Below are positions 1 through 29,199 of a stretch of DNA of 40,000 nt, in pieces (the first letter of the stretch is position 1; the number at the start of each line of letters is the position of its first letter). Both the position numbers and the translations under genes were made by a program. The stretch comes from Halocaridina rubra (lineage: Eukaryota; Arthropoda; Malacostraca; Decapoda; Atyidae): NCBI GenBank assembly GCA_037179515.1, contig JAXCGZ010013581.1:1-40000 (forward strand), in the 5' to 3' direction. The notes beneath the pieces were generated by a model. It saw only the letters and a program-made list of their open reading frames with translations. It was not told where the DNA came from and searched no databases.

Positions 1-909
1 ATCTGTCTATCACACACAGTTTCATTAGTTATACCTTGTGTGTGTTTTATTGTAATACCATAAGTAATATTGTGCATCTACCTACATGAATATATTCATT
101 TGAGAGACTATATTATAACTATCATTTATTTTGTCATTAATTTCATCATTTTCTCATGAATAAATGGGATTTGTTTGTAAAGCTAATCTAAATCTTAGGA
201 AATCCTTAATTATGTATAATATGATAAAATTATATACTTTTATTTTAGAATGTGATGCTCGTCTGCTTTGTTTACAGAACGGACGAGGACTCGCTCTGAG
301 GACAGCATCAGGTGATGACCTATTGTTAGAGACTCGTAAAATTCGTGTAAATTTATGAGCCTCCCATTTCGCCCCTTGGACTAGTGCTGTCGAATTTGTC
401 AAGCAGTGACTCTGTTTCAATATTGTATAAAGTTTTGGGATTTTGAACAATTATAATTACGTTATTAAGTGTTGTTTATTATTTTGATGTGTCCAGCAGT
501 CGTGCCTGGAGCTATAACTCTTTGTTATTTTTGTAAAATTTAACCTTTTCTTTTGGGCTGAAATATTGCTCCATTATAATATTAACCTTTTTTCAATATA
601 TTTTTATATTTTATCGATGAGTCTTTCATTTAAGCCTGGATTTATGCAGTGTTCAGTTAATATTATTTAGTGTATTTGTGTTATTAACCAGTGGGAGATT
701 CTCCACTAACCATTAAGCAAACGTAACTCATGCCCTTCCCCTTTAGTACCGTACAGTTTGTCTTATATTTAATTATAAGCCAGTAAGTTTTAGCCCAACT
801 TTATTTGAAGTTGGTGGAGTAAATATTTTTGTGTATGGTAGCCTGCAAAAAACAGAGTAGACTATTCATTGACCAGGTGAAAGCAGGCATTCTGGGAATA
901 GTCACCACA
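1..909 (+). repeat. 5' LTR of the BEL/Pao element (first ~7 bases outside the window)
   Basis: The sequence is repeated at 5166-6074 with a constant offset of 5165 and no difference that I could find. It ends in TCACCACA, the inverted complement of the TGTGGTGA that opens the 3' LTR. An AATAAA polyadenylation signal lies at 159-164. The short open frames inside the LTR are chance frames. Confidence 0.93.
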
Positions 910-925
910 TATTCTAGTTTTTTTC

Positions 926-943
926 TGGTCCTTCGAACCGGAT
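926..943 (+). other. Primer-binding site, complementary to a tRNA-Tyr-like 3' end
   Basis: TGGTCCTTCGAACCGGAT starts with TGG, the complement of the tRNA CCA end. Its reverse complement ends in CCGGTTCGAAGGACCA. From memory, animal tRNA-Tyr ends in CCGGCTCGAAGGA plus CCA, so the match is good with about one internal mismatch. The site lies 16 bases after the LTR, a rather long spacer. The leader from 944 to 1261 has no recognisable gene. The tRNA assignment needs comparison with the host tRNA set. Confidence 0.7.
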
Positions 944-1261
944 ATGGTGCCTAGCCTAGCTAGCATACTTTACTACATTTACTGAATGGAATTTGGAATA
1001 GGCTACCTTTGGTATTGTTTTTGAACTTTGATATTAAAACACTGCGCATAAATCCATGGCATATTTTTTGTGATATCACTGCTGATGTCGAATTCTTTAG
1101 TCCAAGGGAAGGTTTAGATTAGCTATTTGAATACATGCGTGTGTAATCAAGTGTACCTAGGATATAAATATTATAATCATTGTGAATTTTGGTATTAGTT
1201 TAGTTTGGCCACCTAGCCAAAATTATTGTGATTTGTATAAGGTAAAGATTAATCCAGCAAG

Positions 1262-1915
1262 ATGTCTTTACCATCAATCGCTGAAAGTAAAGCGTTTGAA
1301 CTTTACAAGGTTGTAACCGATGATCTGACAGATATGCTCAGTTCTATAGAACATGACCTTAAAGCGTCTCCTCCACCATCCTTACGGTCGTTACAGTTTT
1401 CAGAAGCAGAACTTACAAAGTTGTACGAGTCCATTGATGTACATTGGACAGCTAGTCAAGATGCTATTGATAGTACCCAGCTTAGCCAAGTTTCTAGAGA
1501 ACACAGAACTCTGAAACGTAATGCCTATAAAGTGCTCATACAAATTAAGTCAGCTATAGATGATCATTTGTCCTTTGGTAGTCAAGCACAAGCTACAACT
1601 AGTCAAGCTCCTAGTCAGACAGTAGTACCTGCTAGACCCCTTCCACACCCTAAGTTGCCTGAGATTAAGATTCCTGAATTTGATGGTCAGTTGAGTCGGT
1701 GGAATTGTTTTTGGGATTCCTTTAGTAGTTTAATTGATAGTCGTCAAGACATTGACCCAGTATTGAAATTTAACATGCTCAGATCTTATTTGAGAGGTAA
1801 AGCTTATAGAACCATTGAAGGTCTTCCCATAACTAGTGGTAATTACAGTATAGCATTAACTTTGTTGAGAAAAGCTTTGCCGATAATGACCTTTTGTTGC
1901 AACAATTACATTTAG
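1262..1915 (+). CDS. gag: BEL/Pao Gag, N-terminal part, ended by a frame break
   Basis: Structural capsid-type protein of the retrotransposon. The 217-residue frame starts at the ATG at 1262, after the leader. Residues ~125-207 form a block typical of Pao Gag (the DUF1759 type), recognisable by PEIKIPEFDG, followed by an aromatic WNCFWDSF stretch and LRSYLRGKAYRTIEGLP. The last dozen residues are out of frame with the family. The Gag homology moves to the -1 frame at the TTT at 1876-1878 and continues in the next open frame. That fits a one-base loss in the T run. Programmed -1 frameshifting or a base-calling error are alternatives, but BEL/Pao elements usually have one continuous gag-pol frame, so I favour mutation. 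Confidence 0.85.
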   Translation: MSLPSIAESKAFELYKVVTDDLTDMLSSIEHDLKASPPPSLRSLQFSEAELTKLYESIDVHWTASQDAIDSTQLSQVSREHRTLKRNAYKVLIQIKSAIDDHLSFGSQAQATTSQAPSQTVVPARPLPHPKLPEIKIPEFDGQLSRWNCFWDSFSSLIDSRQDIDPVLKFNMLRSYLRGKAYRTIEGLPITSGNYSIALTLLRKALPIMTFCCNNYI

Positions 1916-4900
1916 ATTTGATGGACATGAAACCCCCTGAACATAATTTAACTGAGTTGACTGAATTTCATTTAACATTTCAACGTTTGTTGATGCAAAT
2001 AGAGGGTGTAACCCAAGTACCTTGTGATGACTACCTAATAAAAGACATAATTGCTAAGAAACTTAGTCCTAAAACTTTAGAGTACCTTTTTAATAAGTAC
2101 AGTACTTATACTTTGACTATTACACAATTGAAGGATGGTATTGGACACCTTATCAAGGTCATGGAATGTTCTCGTATTCTCTCTGATCAGTCTAGGAATA
2201 AGCAAGGTTCACATTCTGATGCACATTCCAAAACTAAAGTAGTAACTAGTCAGAATTCTAGTACAAATTCTAATTATAGGTTTAGTACAGTACCGAAACA
2301 AGTAGTTGTGTCCCAGACTCAAGATAAGTCTAATTTGTCATCTAGCAATTCAAGTACTTGGAACAAACCTTGTCTCTTTTGTAAGAATATTCATAATACT
2401 AAGTTTTGTTCTAATTACGCAACTCATGAAGCCAGGAAGAACAGAGTTAGAGAGTTAGAACTATGTTTTGTGTGTATGCAGAAAGGCCATAGAGCCTCAC
2501 AGTGTAGAGAGACGGCCGAGTGTAGAAATTGTAATGGCAAACATCATACCTTTCTCTGCATGAAACTAACCAACCGTAGTACTGCAGTTAATCAAGTGTC
2601 AGTTGCGTCTAATGCCCCAACAGTTATTAATAATGGAACTAACCTTAACAGTAACATTCCCACTAATCAAGTAGTAGTGGATGATAAGTTTAGAATCCTG
2701 CCAGGAAGAGATGACAGTGTCGCTAATTCTGTTCAAACAGATATCCAGACTAATAAGGTTCCACTTCCTTCAGTAGCACTTCCTACAGCAATTGTTAAGA
2801 TTTCTGGTGCTGGGGTACGTGAAACAGTTAGGATGTTTTTAGATACCGGTGCTCAACGGTCTTTCATTCATTCTGCAGTAGTAAAGCGCCTTAAACTCAA
2901 TCCAGTGTTTCGCATCTCACTTAAACTGACTTCATTTGGTAATCAATCCGAAAACATTTTGTGTGACGTCGTTCGTGTTGTAGTACGCATTGGTACACAA
3001 CGTATTCCGATTTATGCTGTCGTCTATGATAAGGTTAACACTACGTTATATGTACCTGGCATTGCTAGAGTTGCAGAAACACTCACAAAAAAGGGGATCA
3101 AACTGGCAGATCCTAACGTTGAGTCTGATGTGATTAGTGACATAAGTATGGTAATTGGTGCAGATTACTATTCTAGATTTGTGACCAACCATACTTTCTA
3201 TTCTGGAATTACACTTTTGTCTAGTCCAGCAGGTTCGATTATATTTGGACCTATGCCAAAGTGGGCAATTAGTTCTCAGTCAGTTAACACAGTTAATGGG
3301 CAACATGTGCTTTGTGCTCATGTAGGAGTACAAACCCTTGAGTCCGAAGTTCAGAACCTTTGGAATTTAGATGTTATTGGTATTAAGAATGAAACTTTAA
3401 CACCTGAGGAAGTACAATCAGTGAGTCATTTTGAGTCCACTTGCCAGAAGGCAGACAATCAGTATTTTGTAGAATTGCCCTTTAAGGGCACTGAGAAACC
3501 AGCAACTAACTATAGAAGAGCTTATGGTCAGTTCATGTCACTAGCTAAATCCTTTGCAACTCGTCCAGAACTTTATGGACAATACTCAGAGATTTTTAAT
3601 GAGTACATTGAATTGGGATTCATTGAGAAAATTGATAACCCTTCAGTTACAGACGGACTGACTCATTACTTGCCTCATCATCCAGTCTACAAGAATTCTC
3701 CTACCACTCCTATTAGAGTAGTGTTTAATGCTTCTAGTAGAGCTGATTCAAAATTAAAGAATCTGCATGATTGTTTACTAACAGGCCCTAGCCTAACCCA
3801 TAAACTTGTTGATTCACTCATTGAATTTCGTACTAACCCTGTAGCTGCTGTATCAGACATTTCCAAAGCCTTCCTACGTATAGGTATTTTGCCAAACTGC
3901 AGAGATTTCTGTAGATTCTTGTGGTTCGAGGATGAAACACTTCAGAAAATAGTTACCTATAGATTTAAAGTAGTACTCTTTGGTACAATATCATCTCCCT
4001 TTTTGCTTCAGAAAACACTCACATATCACTTGGAGACACATTCACATCCAGTAGCTAAGTCTCTGATCTCTCATTTCTATGTAGATAACTTTGTTTGTAC
4101 CTATTCAGACTCTGAACAATTAAAAACAGAGTACCCCATAGTAAATTCTATTTTAGCAGAAGCCTCTATGCCATTACAAGGTTGGGTGAGCAATGATGTA
4201 AAATTTAATGATGAAGTAGGGGTTAATCATGACCAATTGGATCTGAATAATGTAAATGTTTTAGGAATTTCTTGGAATGTTGTAAACGATGAAATCAAAT
4301 TGTACTCCAGTAAGAAAGTGTGCAAGGAGGAGTGTGTGCATCATCATATCACCAAGAGATCAGTTGTATCTGTAATTGCTAGTGTATTTGATCCTTTAGG
4401 ATTGTTATCACCAATCTTGATCAAGGGAAAGTTGTTCATTTCAGAATTATGGAGAAGTAAGTGTTCTTGGGATGAACCTTTGCCAGAACCTTTAGTACAA
4501 GAATATTCAGTTATTTGCAGAGATTTGAATCAGATGTCAACCATTCAATATCCTAGATTTGTAATTGTCCCTTGTGTATCAGATTTGCACATATTTTGTG
4601 ATTCATCTAAAGTAGCTTATGGATTAGTTGCATATGCTGTGGACTTAAGAAGCAAATCTAGTGATATCATTATGAGTAAAGTAAAAGTATCACCAAATCC
4701 CCCACTCACCATTCCTAAGTTAGAGTTACTCTCACTTACTTTAGCCTCAGCATTGGCTCAGACACTCTTGTCTAATGAGAAATTAGCATTCAAAGGTTGC
4801 ACTATATGGTGTGACAGTGAAGTTGCCATTAATTGGGTGTATCATATTCAACATCATCATTATGGATTAGGACAAATGTTGTCAGGACTCAGGAAACAGT

Positions 4901-5061
4901 TTTGGATCTCTAAAGGTAGAGTTATTGTGAAGAAAATATTAAAACCATGTATTTTGTGTAAAAAGGCAGTTGGCAAGACGATCTCTCAACCAGTTCCCCC
5001 TCCTTTACCAGAGGAAAGAGCCAGCTTTGTTAGACCCTTCAACTCAGTTGGAGTAGGATAG
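1894..5061 (+). CDS. pol: BEL/Pao Gag C-terminus and Pol (protease, RT, RNase H, integrase remnant)
   Basis: This 1055-residue frame continues Gag. The true homology begins a few codons upstream of 1894, inside the overlap with the previous frame. Order: the rest of Gag, then cysteine/histidine knuckles (CLFC, CFVCMQKGHRASQC and CRNC types). An aspartic protease follows with DTGAQRSFI at about residue 317. The RT has its first catalytic Asp in AAVSDISKAFLRI and the YVDN box at residues 729-732. A Pao-type connection region starts at VLGISWN near 789. RNase H has CDSS near 902 and CDSEVAINWV near 973. Integrase is reduced to part of the HHCC zinc region, with CILC near 1019. The frame stops right after the linker that precedes the catalytic core, so the DDE residues and C-terminal domain are missing. 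A second junction, around VYHIQHHHYG, removes the end of RNase H and the start of integrase. Confidence 0.92.
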   Translation: MLQQLHLDLMDMKPPEHNLTELTEFHLTFQRLLMQIEGVTQVPCDDYLIKDIIAKKLSPKTLEYLFNKYSTYTLTITQLKDGIGHLIKVMECSRILSDQSRNKQGSHSDAHSKTKVVTSQNSSTNSNYRFSTVPKQVVVSQTQDKSNLSSSNSSTWNKPCLFCKNIHNTKFCSNYATHEARKNRVRELELCFVCMQKGHRASQCRETAECRNCNGKHHTFLCMKLTNRSTAVNQVSVASNAPTVINNGTNLNSNIPTNQVVVDDKFRILPGRDDSVANSVQTDIQTNKVPLPSVALPTAIVKISGAGVRETVRMFLDTGAQRSFIHSAVVKRLKLNPVFRISLKLTSFGNQSENILCDVVRVVVRIGTQRIPIYAVVYDKVNTTLYVPGIARVAETLTKKGIKLADPNVESDVISDISMVIGADYYSRFVTNHTFYSGITLLSSPAGSIIFGPMPKWAISSQSVNTVNGQHVLCAHVGVQTLESEVQNLWNLDVIGIKNETLTPEEVQSVSHFESTCQKADNQYFVELPFKGTEKPATNYRRAYGQFMSLAKSFATRPELYGQYSEIFNEYIELGFIEKIDNPSVTDGLTHYLPHHPVYKNSPTTPIRVVFNASSRADSKLKNLHDCLLTGPSLTHKLVDSLIEFRTNPVAAVSDISKAFLRIGILPNCRDFCRFLWFEDETLQKIVTYRFKVVLFGTISSPFLLQKTLTYHLETHSHPVAKSLISHFYVDNFVCTYSDSEQLKTEYPIVNSILAEASMPLQGWVSNDVKFNDEVGVNHDQLDLNNVNVLGISWNVVNDEIKLYSSKKVCKEECVHHHITKRSVVSVIASVFDPLGLLSPILIKGKLFISELWRSKCSWDEPLPEPLVQEYSVICRDLNQMSTIQYPRFVIVPCVSDLHIFCDSSKVAYGLVAYAVDLRSKSSDIIMSKVKVSPNPPLTIPKLELLSLTLASALAQTLLSNEKLAFKGCTIWCDSEVAINWVYHIQHHHYGLGQMLSGLRKQFWISKGRVIVKKILKPCILCKKAVGKTISQPVPPPLPEERASFVRPFNSVGVG

Positions 5062-5148
5062 GTGTAAATGATGCCTTTAAATATTCTGTTTTTGTTCTAC
5101 ACTTTATTATGTTTGTACATGTGATTTATTTAGCTTCCTACCCTTTTT

Positions 5149-5158
5149 GGGGGGAGAG
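5149..5158 (+). other. Polypurine tract of the BEL/Pao element
   Basis: GGGGGGAGAG directly precedes the TG that opens the 3' LTR. This is the usual place for the plus-strand primer. The stretch 5062-5148 before it is non-coding remainder after the integrase deletion. Confidence 0.85.
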
Positions 5159-6074
5159 TGTGGTGATCTGTCTATCACACACAGTTTCATTAGTTATACC
5201 TTGTGTGTGTTTTATTGTAATACCATAAGTAATATTGTGCATCTACCTACATGAATATATTCATTTGAGAGACTATATTATAACTATCATTTATTTTGTC
5301 ATTAATTTCATCATTTTCTCATGAATAAATGGGATTTGTTTGTAAAGCTAATCTAAATCTTAGGAAATCCTTAATTATGTATAATATGATAAAATTATAT
5401 ACTTTTATTTTAGAATGTGATGCTCGTCTGCTTTGTTTACAGAACGGACGAGGACTCGCTCTGAGGACAGCATCAGGTGATGACCTATTGTTAGAGACTC
5501 GTAAAATTCGTGTAAATTTATGAGCCTCCCATTTCGCCCCTTGGACTAGTGCTGTCGAATTTGTCAAGCAGTGACTCTGTTTCAATATTGTATAAAGTTT
5601 TGGGATTTTGAACAATTATAATTACGTTATTAAGTGTTGTTTATTATTTTGATGTGTCCAGCAGTCGTGCCTGGAGCTATAACTCTTTGTTATTTTTGTA
5701 AAATTTAACCTTTTCTTTTGGGCTGAAATATTGCTCCATTATAATATTAACCTTTTTTCAATATATTTTTATATTTTATCGATGAGTCTTTCATTTAAGC
5801 CTGGATTTATGCAGTGTTCAGTTAATATTATTTAGTGTATTTGTGTTATTAACCAGTGGGAGATTCTCCACTAACCATTAAGCAAACGTAACTCATGCCC
5901 TTCCCCTTTAGTACCGTACAGTTTGTCTTATATTTAATTATAAGCCAGTAAGTTTTAGCCCAACTTTATTTGAAGTTGGTGGAGTAAATATTTTTGTGTA
6001 TGGTAGCCTGCAAAAAACAGAGTAGACTATTCATTGACCAGGTGAAAGCAGGCATTCTGGGAATAGTCACCACA
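5159..6074 (+). repeat. 3' LTR of the BEL/Pao element, 916 bp, complete
   Basis: Begins TGTGGTGA and ends TCACCACA, a perfect 8-bp inverted terminal repeat with TG...CA ends. AATAAA lies at 5324-5329. It is followed by ATTACTAAAT, whose first 4-6 bases should be the target-site duplication, but the matching left flank is outside the window. Confidence 0.95.
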
Positions 6075-6349
6075 ATTACTAAATGACAGTGTTTGTTAAT
6101 GATATATGATAAAAATGGGCAATTTAAGGAGGGTGAAACCAAAATATAAAGTAAAGCACTGTTTACCCTTTCAATATGATTTTTGGGTTTCTATGTATAT
6201 TGAAGAATTACGTACAAATACCGTAGAGTTTAACCCCAATCTTATATCACATTTCTTCTTCTTTTTTTTTCTGTTTAGTAAATGCTATAAAAAGGTTTCC
6301 AGCTATAGGAAGGTTATCAGTATTCTAGCCATCCCTTATTCAAACCAAC

Positions 6350-6412
6350 AGCGGGGCATTAAGAAGGGTATCCGGACTTAATTCCTAGCTTCAACCAGTC
6401 TGTATCCAACTC
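6350..6412 (+). repeat. Diverged tail of a tRNA-derived SINE (GGAAGGGCATCC type)
   Basis: Contains AGAAGGGTATCCGG followed by TAGCTTCAACCAGTCTGTAT. It aligns by eye with the bodies at 7048-7140 and 20217-20345, which share GGAAGGGCATCC and CTTCAATCCGTCTGTGTC. The tRNA-like head is not recognisable. Confidence 0.5.
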
Positions 6413-6871
6413 ATTAGAATGAGGACTAATTATGACCTAAAACGATAAACAACAACAACAGTAAAAAAAACTCATATATAAATATACAAAATAAATTTAG
6501 AATTCTTATATAGTTGTGAATACAAGGACGTTGTGTTAGGAAAAATAAATAATAATCCTCGTCCTATGTGTCACTATTAACTCCCATTAAGGGGGTGGAC
6601 ACAGAGTGTGGCTGGGGACTCAGGGTTAGATGCTCTTTACTCTGGGTCTGTCGGCTCCTGAATCGAGCACTCTGGGTACTCGAAAGCACACATACAGAGT
6701 TCAGTTCATGCATCTTAATCGGGGATGTCAGTAAAGGCCTTGGGCATGGGATTAGGGGTAGGATCAGGGTCTATAGAAATAGCGAGGAAGGGGTAACCTC
6801 AATAAATAAATGAATAGGAAAAAAAAAAAACCTGGTTGGGGAGGGTGGAGAAGGAGGAAGAACCGGGTTTA

Positions 6872-6900
6872 GATAAAGGCAGAGACTGGATTGGTCACTG
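6872..6900 (+). promoter_or_regulatory. Weak core-promoter candidate of the SCP-like gene
   Basis: GATAAAGG at 6872-6879 lies about 23-25 bases before TCACTG at 6895-6900, an initiator-like motif. The ATG follows at 6933. Both motifs are imperfect, so this is only a suggestion from position. Confidence 0.25.
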
Positions 6901-6932
6901 GCAGTGTCTGTGAATCTCTCGCAGAGTTCGCA

Positions 6933-25973
<19,041 letters not shown>

Positions 25974-26067
25974 AACTATCGACTCAGGTGATTTCTACGA
26001 AGTGAAGGTTTTTTTTTAAATGTGTTCAGGCCTGAATAGGTGATGCTAAATATTGTAGAGAAACATG

Positions 26068-26245
26068 GGATCAAGTATAGATTAGCGACCCCAGTAATTG
26101 AATGACCCTGTAAATTGTTAGATTAGGTCTGATTAGGTGAGGTTAAGGTTAGGTTGATGCCTAAACTAACCTAGACTAATCAAAACTAACCTAACAAATT
26201 TCGGGGTTACTTCATGTACTGGGGTCACTAATCTTTACCTGATCC
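26068..26245. mobile_element. Palindromic MITE-like element, CCTAA-rich centre, most complete copy
   Basis: Left GGATCAAGTATAGATTAGCG and ACCCCAGTAATTGAATGACC pair with right GGGGTTACTTCATGTACTGG and GGTCACTAATCTTTACCTGATCC. The centre is made of TTAGG/CCTAA-like words. It lies about 95 bp after the SCP-like stop codon. Confidence 0.75.
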
Positions 26246-26426
26246 GACAAAGCTAATGATGAATAACATAAAAAAATGATATAAAAATGATTGAAATTTC
26301 TCTTTCTATCAATTATTGTAAATGCGTGAACTCGAAGAAGTGACTTACTGTTAATTACTTTAATTATGATGAGATCAACTGTAGGACTGTATTAGTATTT
26401 CTTTGAAAGTACTAAAAGCCAAGTGC

Positions 26427-26975
26427 CTAAAAGTACGTTTAGCTCGGTGCGATTATCGTTCAGCGATGATCGTCAAACGATTGTCTAGAGTACTAATTCT
26501 TTGTTTTTGAATGGGGCTGTTTTGCTACGAGAGACTGCTTTCTTGAAAGTACTAAAAGCCAAGTGCCTAAAGGTAAGTTTTGCTCAGTGCGATTATCGCT
26601 CAACGATGGTCGTTCATGGCTCAACGATGATCGTCGAACGATTGTCTAGAGCACTAATTCCTTGTTTTTGAATGAGGCTATTTTGCTTCGAGCGACTGCC
26701 GCGGCAGCCGCTCGAAGCAAAACAGCCCCCTTTCAAAAACAAGGAATTAGTGCTCTAGACAATCGTTCGACGATCATCGTTGAGCCATGAACGACCATCG
26801 TTGAGCGATAATCGCACCGAGCAAAACGTACCTTTAGACACTTGGCTTTTAGTACTTTCAAGAAAGCAGTCGCTCGAAGCAAAACAGCCCCATTCAAAAA
26901 CAAAGAATTAGTGCTCTAGACAATCGATTGACGATCATCGTTGAGCGATAGTCGGACAGATCTAGGCGTACCTTT
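26427..26975. mobile_element. Foldback element with two arms facing two inverted arms
   Basis: Two direct arms (about 26399-26540 and 26541-26701) share AAGTACTAAAAGCCAAGTGC, GTGCGATTATCG and GATTGTCTAGAG. They meet two inverted arms (about 26702-26870 and 26871-26975) at CTGCCGCGGCAG (26696-26707). The second arm holds an extra partial copy of GCTCAACGATGGTCGTTCAT-type sequence. No coding frame of interest. Confidence 0.9.
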
Positions 26976-27401
26976 AACCATTAGCCTTACCTCGTGGTTA
27001 ATGTTTTATTGATATATGATAATTTATCTAAATATTATTCAAGTCATTCTGTAAGTCAAAGAATTCATTAAAATGTTGTCTATTTCTGGAAGCACAAATG
27101 TAAATACAGATAATAACTACTACATATTATCTAATTCTCTCGCTCTTAACGTATTATTAATGTCAAACCGCAAATTCTGAAGATCAGAATTTGCTTTACA
27201 TAAATAACTATTTTTCTTTATTGGAGAACCTGCAGATTATAGTTTAAATAGTTATGTCTTTATCACACAGATAATGTTGACTAACTAGATAAATTTTTTC
27301 TGCTGATATTTTTCTGTCTTCCCTTAATGTAGATAGATCTTCAAGGATTACAAATGAAAAAGGATGGACTGGTACTTTACAAGGATATTGTTGCATTCAA
27401 A
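26976..27401. other. Intergenic stretch, unassigned
   Basis: AT-rich; no gene or recognisable element. Confidence 0.5.
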
Positions 27402-27622
27402 TAGTTCTTTGCAGGATGTAAGTTAGCACTTTTCTTTAGTGTAAGTGTAGTTCATGATTAGAATTCGCTAAGCGAGGAGGTTGTTAAAGCTCACTGAATC
27501 CATAGTTTTAAGGAAAAGTATGATAGGTATCACTAAGTACAAAAATGGAACCGACCAGGATACGGGGAGTTACGAGCAAAGGGCTCTTTCCCGTAAGCAC
27601 AATTCGGCAATTACACACACAT
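27402..27622 (+). mobile_element. CR1-like LINE family 2, 3'-end fragment
   Basis: Matches the last coding bases and 3' UTR of the copies at 11597-13846 (opposite strand) and 27645-29190: TCTTTGCAGGATGTAAG, GAATTCGCTAAGCGAGGAGG, TGGAACCGACCAGGATACGG, then CACAATTCGGCAATTACACA. Confidence 0.85.
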
Positions 27623-27644
27623 ACCTATCATATTTTAAGTCACA

Positions 27645-29190
27645 GAAGTATGCAAAGCTCTGTGGACTTAGATGTCCATAAAGCTACTGGTCCTGATGAT
27701 AGATTTCCATCCGTACTTAAGAAATGCGCTAATTCAATATCAGCGGCACTACGTATCATATTTAAAAAGTCGCTGGAGTCAGGGGAGATTCCAAGATGCT
27801 GGGAACAAATGAATGTGATACCTATCTTCAAAAAGGGATGGAGGGATACGGCTCTAAACTACAGACCTGTTTCCTTGACCAACATAGTTTGCAAAGTTAT
27901 GGAGAAACTACCAAGGAAACATATCTCTCTTCACTTGAAATCCTTCAACCTTTTATCAGTGAGACAACAGGGTTTCAGAGTAGATAGATCAGTAGTAACA
28001 AACTTGATAGAATTTTATGATGAGGTAAGTCGAATCTTACAGGAAAGAGAGGCCTGGGCAGGTTGCATATTCCTAGACTTCCAGAAGGCATTTGACACTG
28101 TCCCACAAGGGAGACTTATTAAGAAGCTGCAAGCAATGGCAAGAATAGGTGAAAATGTCTTGGAATGGATAAAAACTTACTTAGAAGGAAGGAAAACAGA
28201 GGGTTAGAGTAAGACACTCAGTGTCTGAATGGAAAAGAGGTAGTAGTGGAGTTCCACAGAGTTGAGATTTATGGCCACTTTTGTTCCTTGTATATGTAAA
28301 TGACCATACAAAGTCTGCAAATTCATTCATGAATATGTTTGCAGATGATAAAAAGATTGTGAAAAAAGTAAGAAACGAAAACAACGGTAGAGAACTTCAG
28401 GAAGATCTAAATAGTCTGAATGAGAGGCTAGAAAAGTGGCTAATGAAATTCAATACATCAAAATGTAAGGTAATGAAAATGGGTACAAGTGCAAGAAGGC
28501 CCAAGCTTGACTACTCTGTGGCAGGAGTAGAACTTCAGGTAACAGAGAATAAGAGAGATCTAGAAGTAAACATACTGGCAGATTTGTCTCCAGAAATGCA
28601 TAAAAATGGCACAGTAAGGGCAGCATATGCTTTCTTAGCACATGGACAAGGAAATGGTCAGAAATATTTATGTAACCTATGTGAGGCTAAAGCTTGAATA
28701 TGCAGCCTCCTTTTGGAATCCGCACTTGAAAAACACGTAGTTAACCTGGAAACAGTTCAAAGACATGCCACGAAACTCGTGCCTGAAATATGCCATCTCA
28801 GTTATGATGAGAAGCTGAGGGAAATAGACTTATCATCACTCGAATCTAAAAGATTGAGGGGAATATGGTGACGGTTTTTATATTCCTTCATGGTTATGAC
28901 AGAGTGGATAGGGATCGATATTTTGATATGGCTGGCACTAGAACTAGAGCCCATAGTTTGAAGCTTCGTAAGAAAACTTCTTTGCAGGAAGTAAGGAAGT
29001 ACTCTTTTAGTGTAAGAGCAGTTGATAATTGGAATTCGCTAGGCGAGGAGGTAGTTAATGCTAACTCAATCCACAGTTTTAAGGACAAGTATGATAAGTA
29101 TCACTAAGTACAAAATGGAACCGGCAAGGAGACGGGAAGTTATGAACTTGGGGCTCTTCCCCATAAGCACAATTAAGTAATTACACACAC
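27645..29190 (+). pseudogene. CR1-like LINE family 2, decayed RT to 3' end
   Basis: The RT is split over frames: 27645-28207 (DLDVHKATGPDD, NYRPVSLTN, FLDFQKAFDTVP), 28281-28697 (MFADDKKIVKKV, KFNTSKCKVMKMG) and 28865-29107 (GYDRVDRDRYFDMAG to KDKYDKYH). A frameshift near 28195, an in-frame TGA near 28263-28266 and a further break near 28650-28860 disable it. It ends in a 3' UTR with CACAATTAAGTAATTACACACAC. Confidence 0.88.
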
Positions 29191-29199
29191 ACAAGGGCC

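Larger units (their letters stand above)
1..6074 (+). mobile_element. BEL/Pao LTR retrotransposon, nearly full-length, internally deleted
   Basis: The element consists of a 5' LTR, a tRNA primer-binding site, a gag-pol region, a polypurine tract and a 3' LTR. The Pao type is shown by the gag domain, three zinc knuckles, the aspartic protease DTGA motif, the YVDN reverse transcriptase box and the RNase H domain, in that order. The window begins about 7 bases inside the 5' LTR, judged by alignment with the 3' LTR, so the 5' target-site duplication is not visible. The two LTRs read identically along the 909 shared bases, which suggests a recent insertion. The copy is nevertheless defective: gag has a one-base frame break near 1876-1878, the end of RNase H and start of integrase are fused by a deletion near 4845-4860, and the integrase catalytic core is absent after about 5055. 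It may move only if an intact relative supplies the missing functions. Confidence 0.93.
6075..6932. other. Spacer between the BEL/Pao element and the SCP-like gene
   Basis: No gene recognised. It holds a SINE tail relic at 6350-6412 and purine-rich stretches near 6825-6860. The last 60 bases are the likely promoter and 5' UTR of the downstream gene. Confidence 0.5.

Noticed and set aside
154..450. Open frames of 98 and 64 codons in both LTRs (also at 5319-5615)
   Set aside because: They repeat only because the LTRs are identical, overlap each other on opposite strands and show no protein motif.
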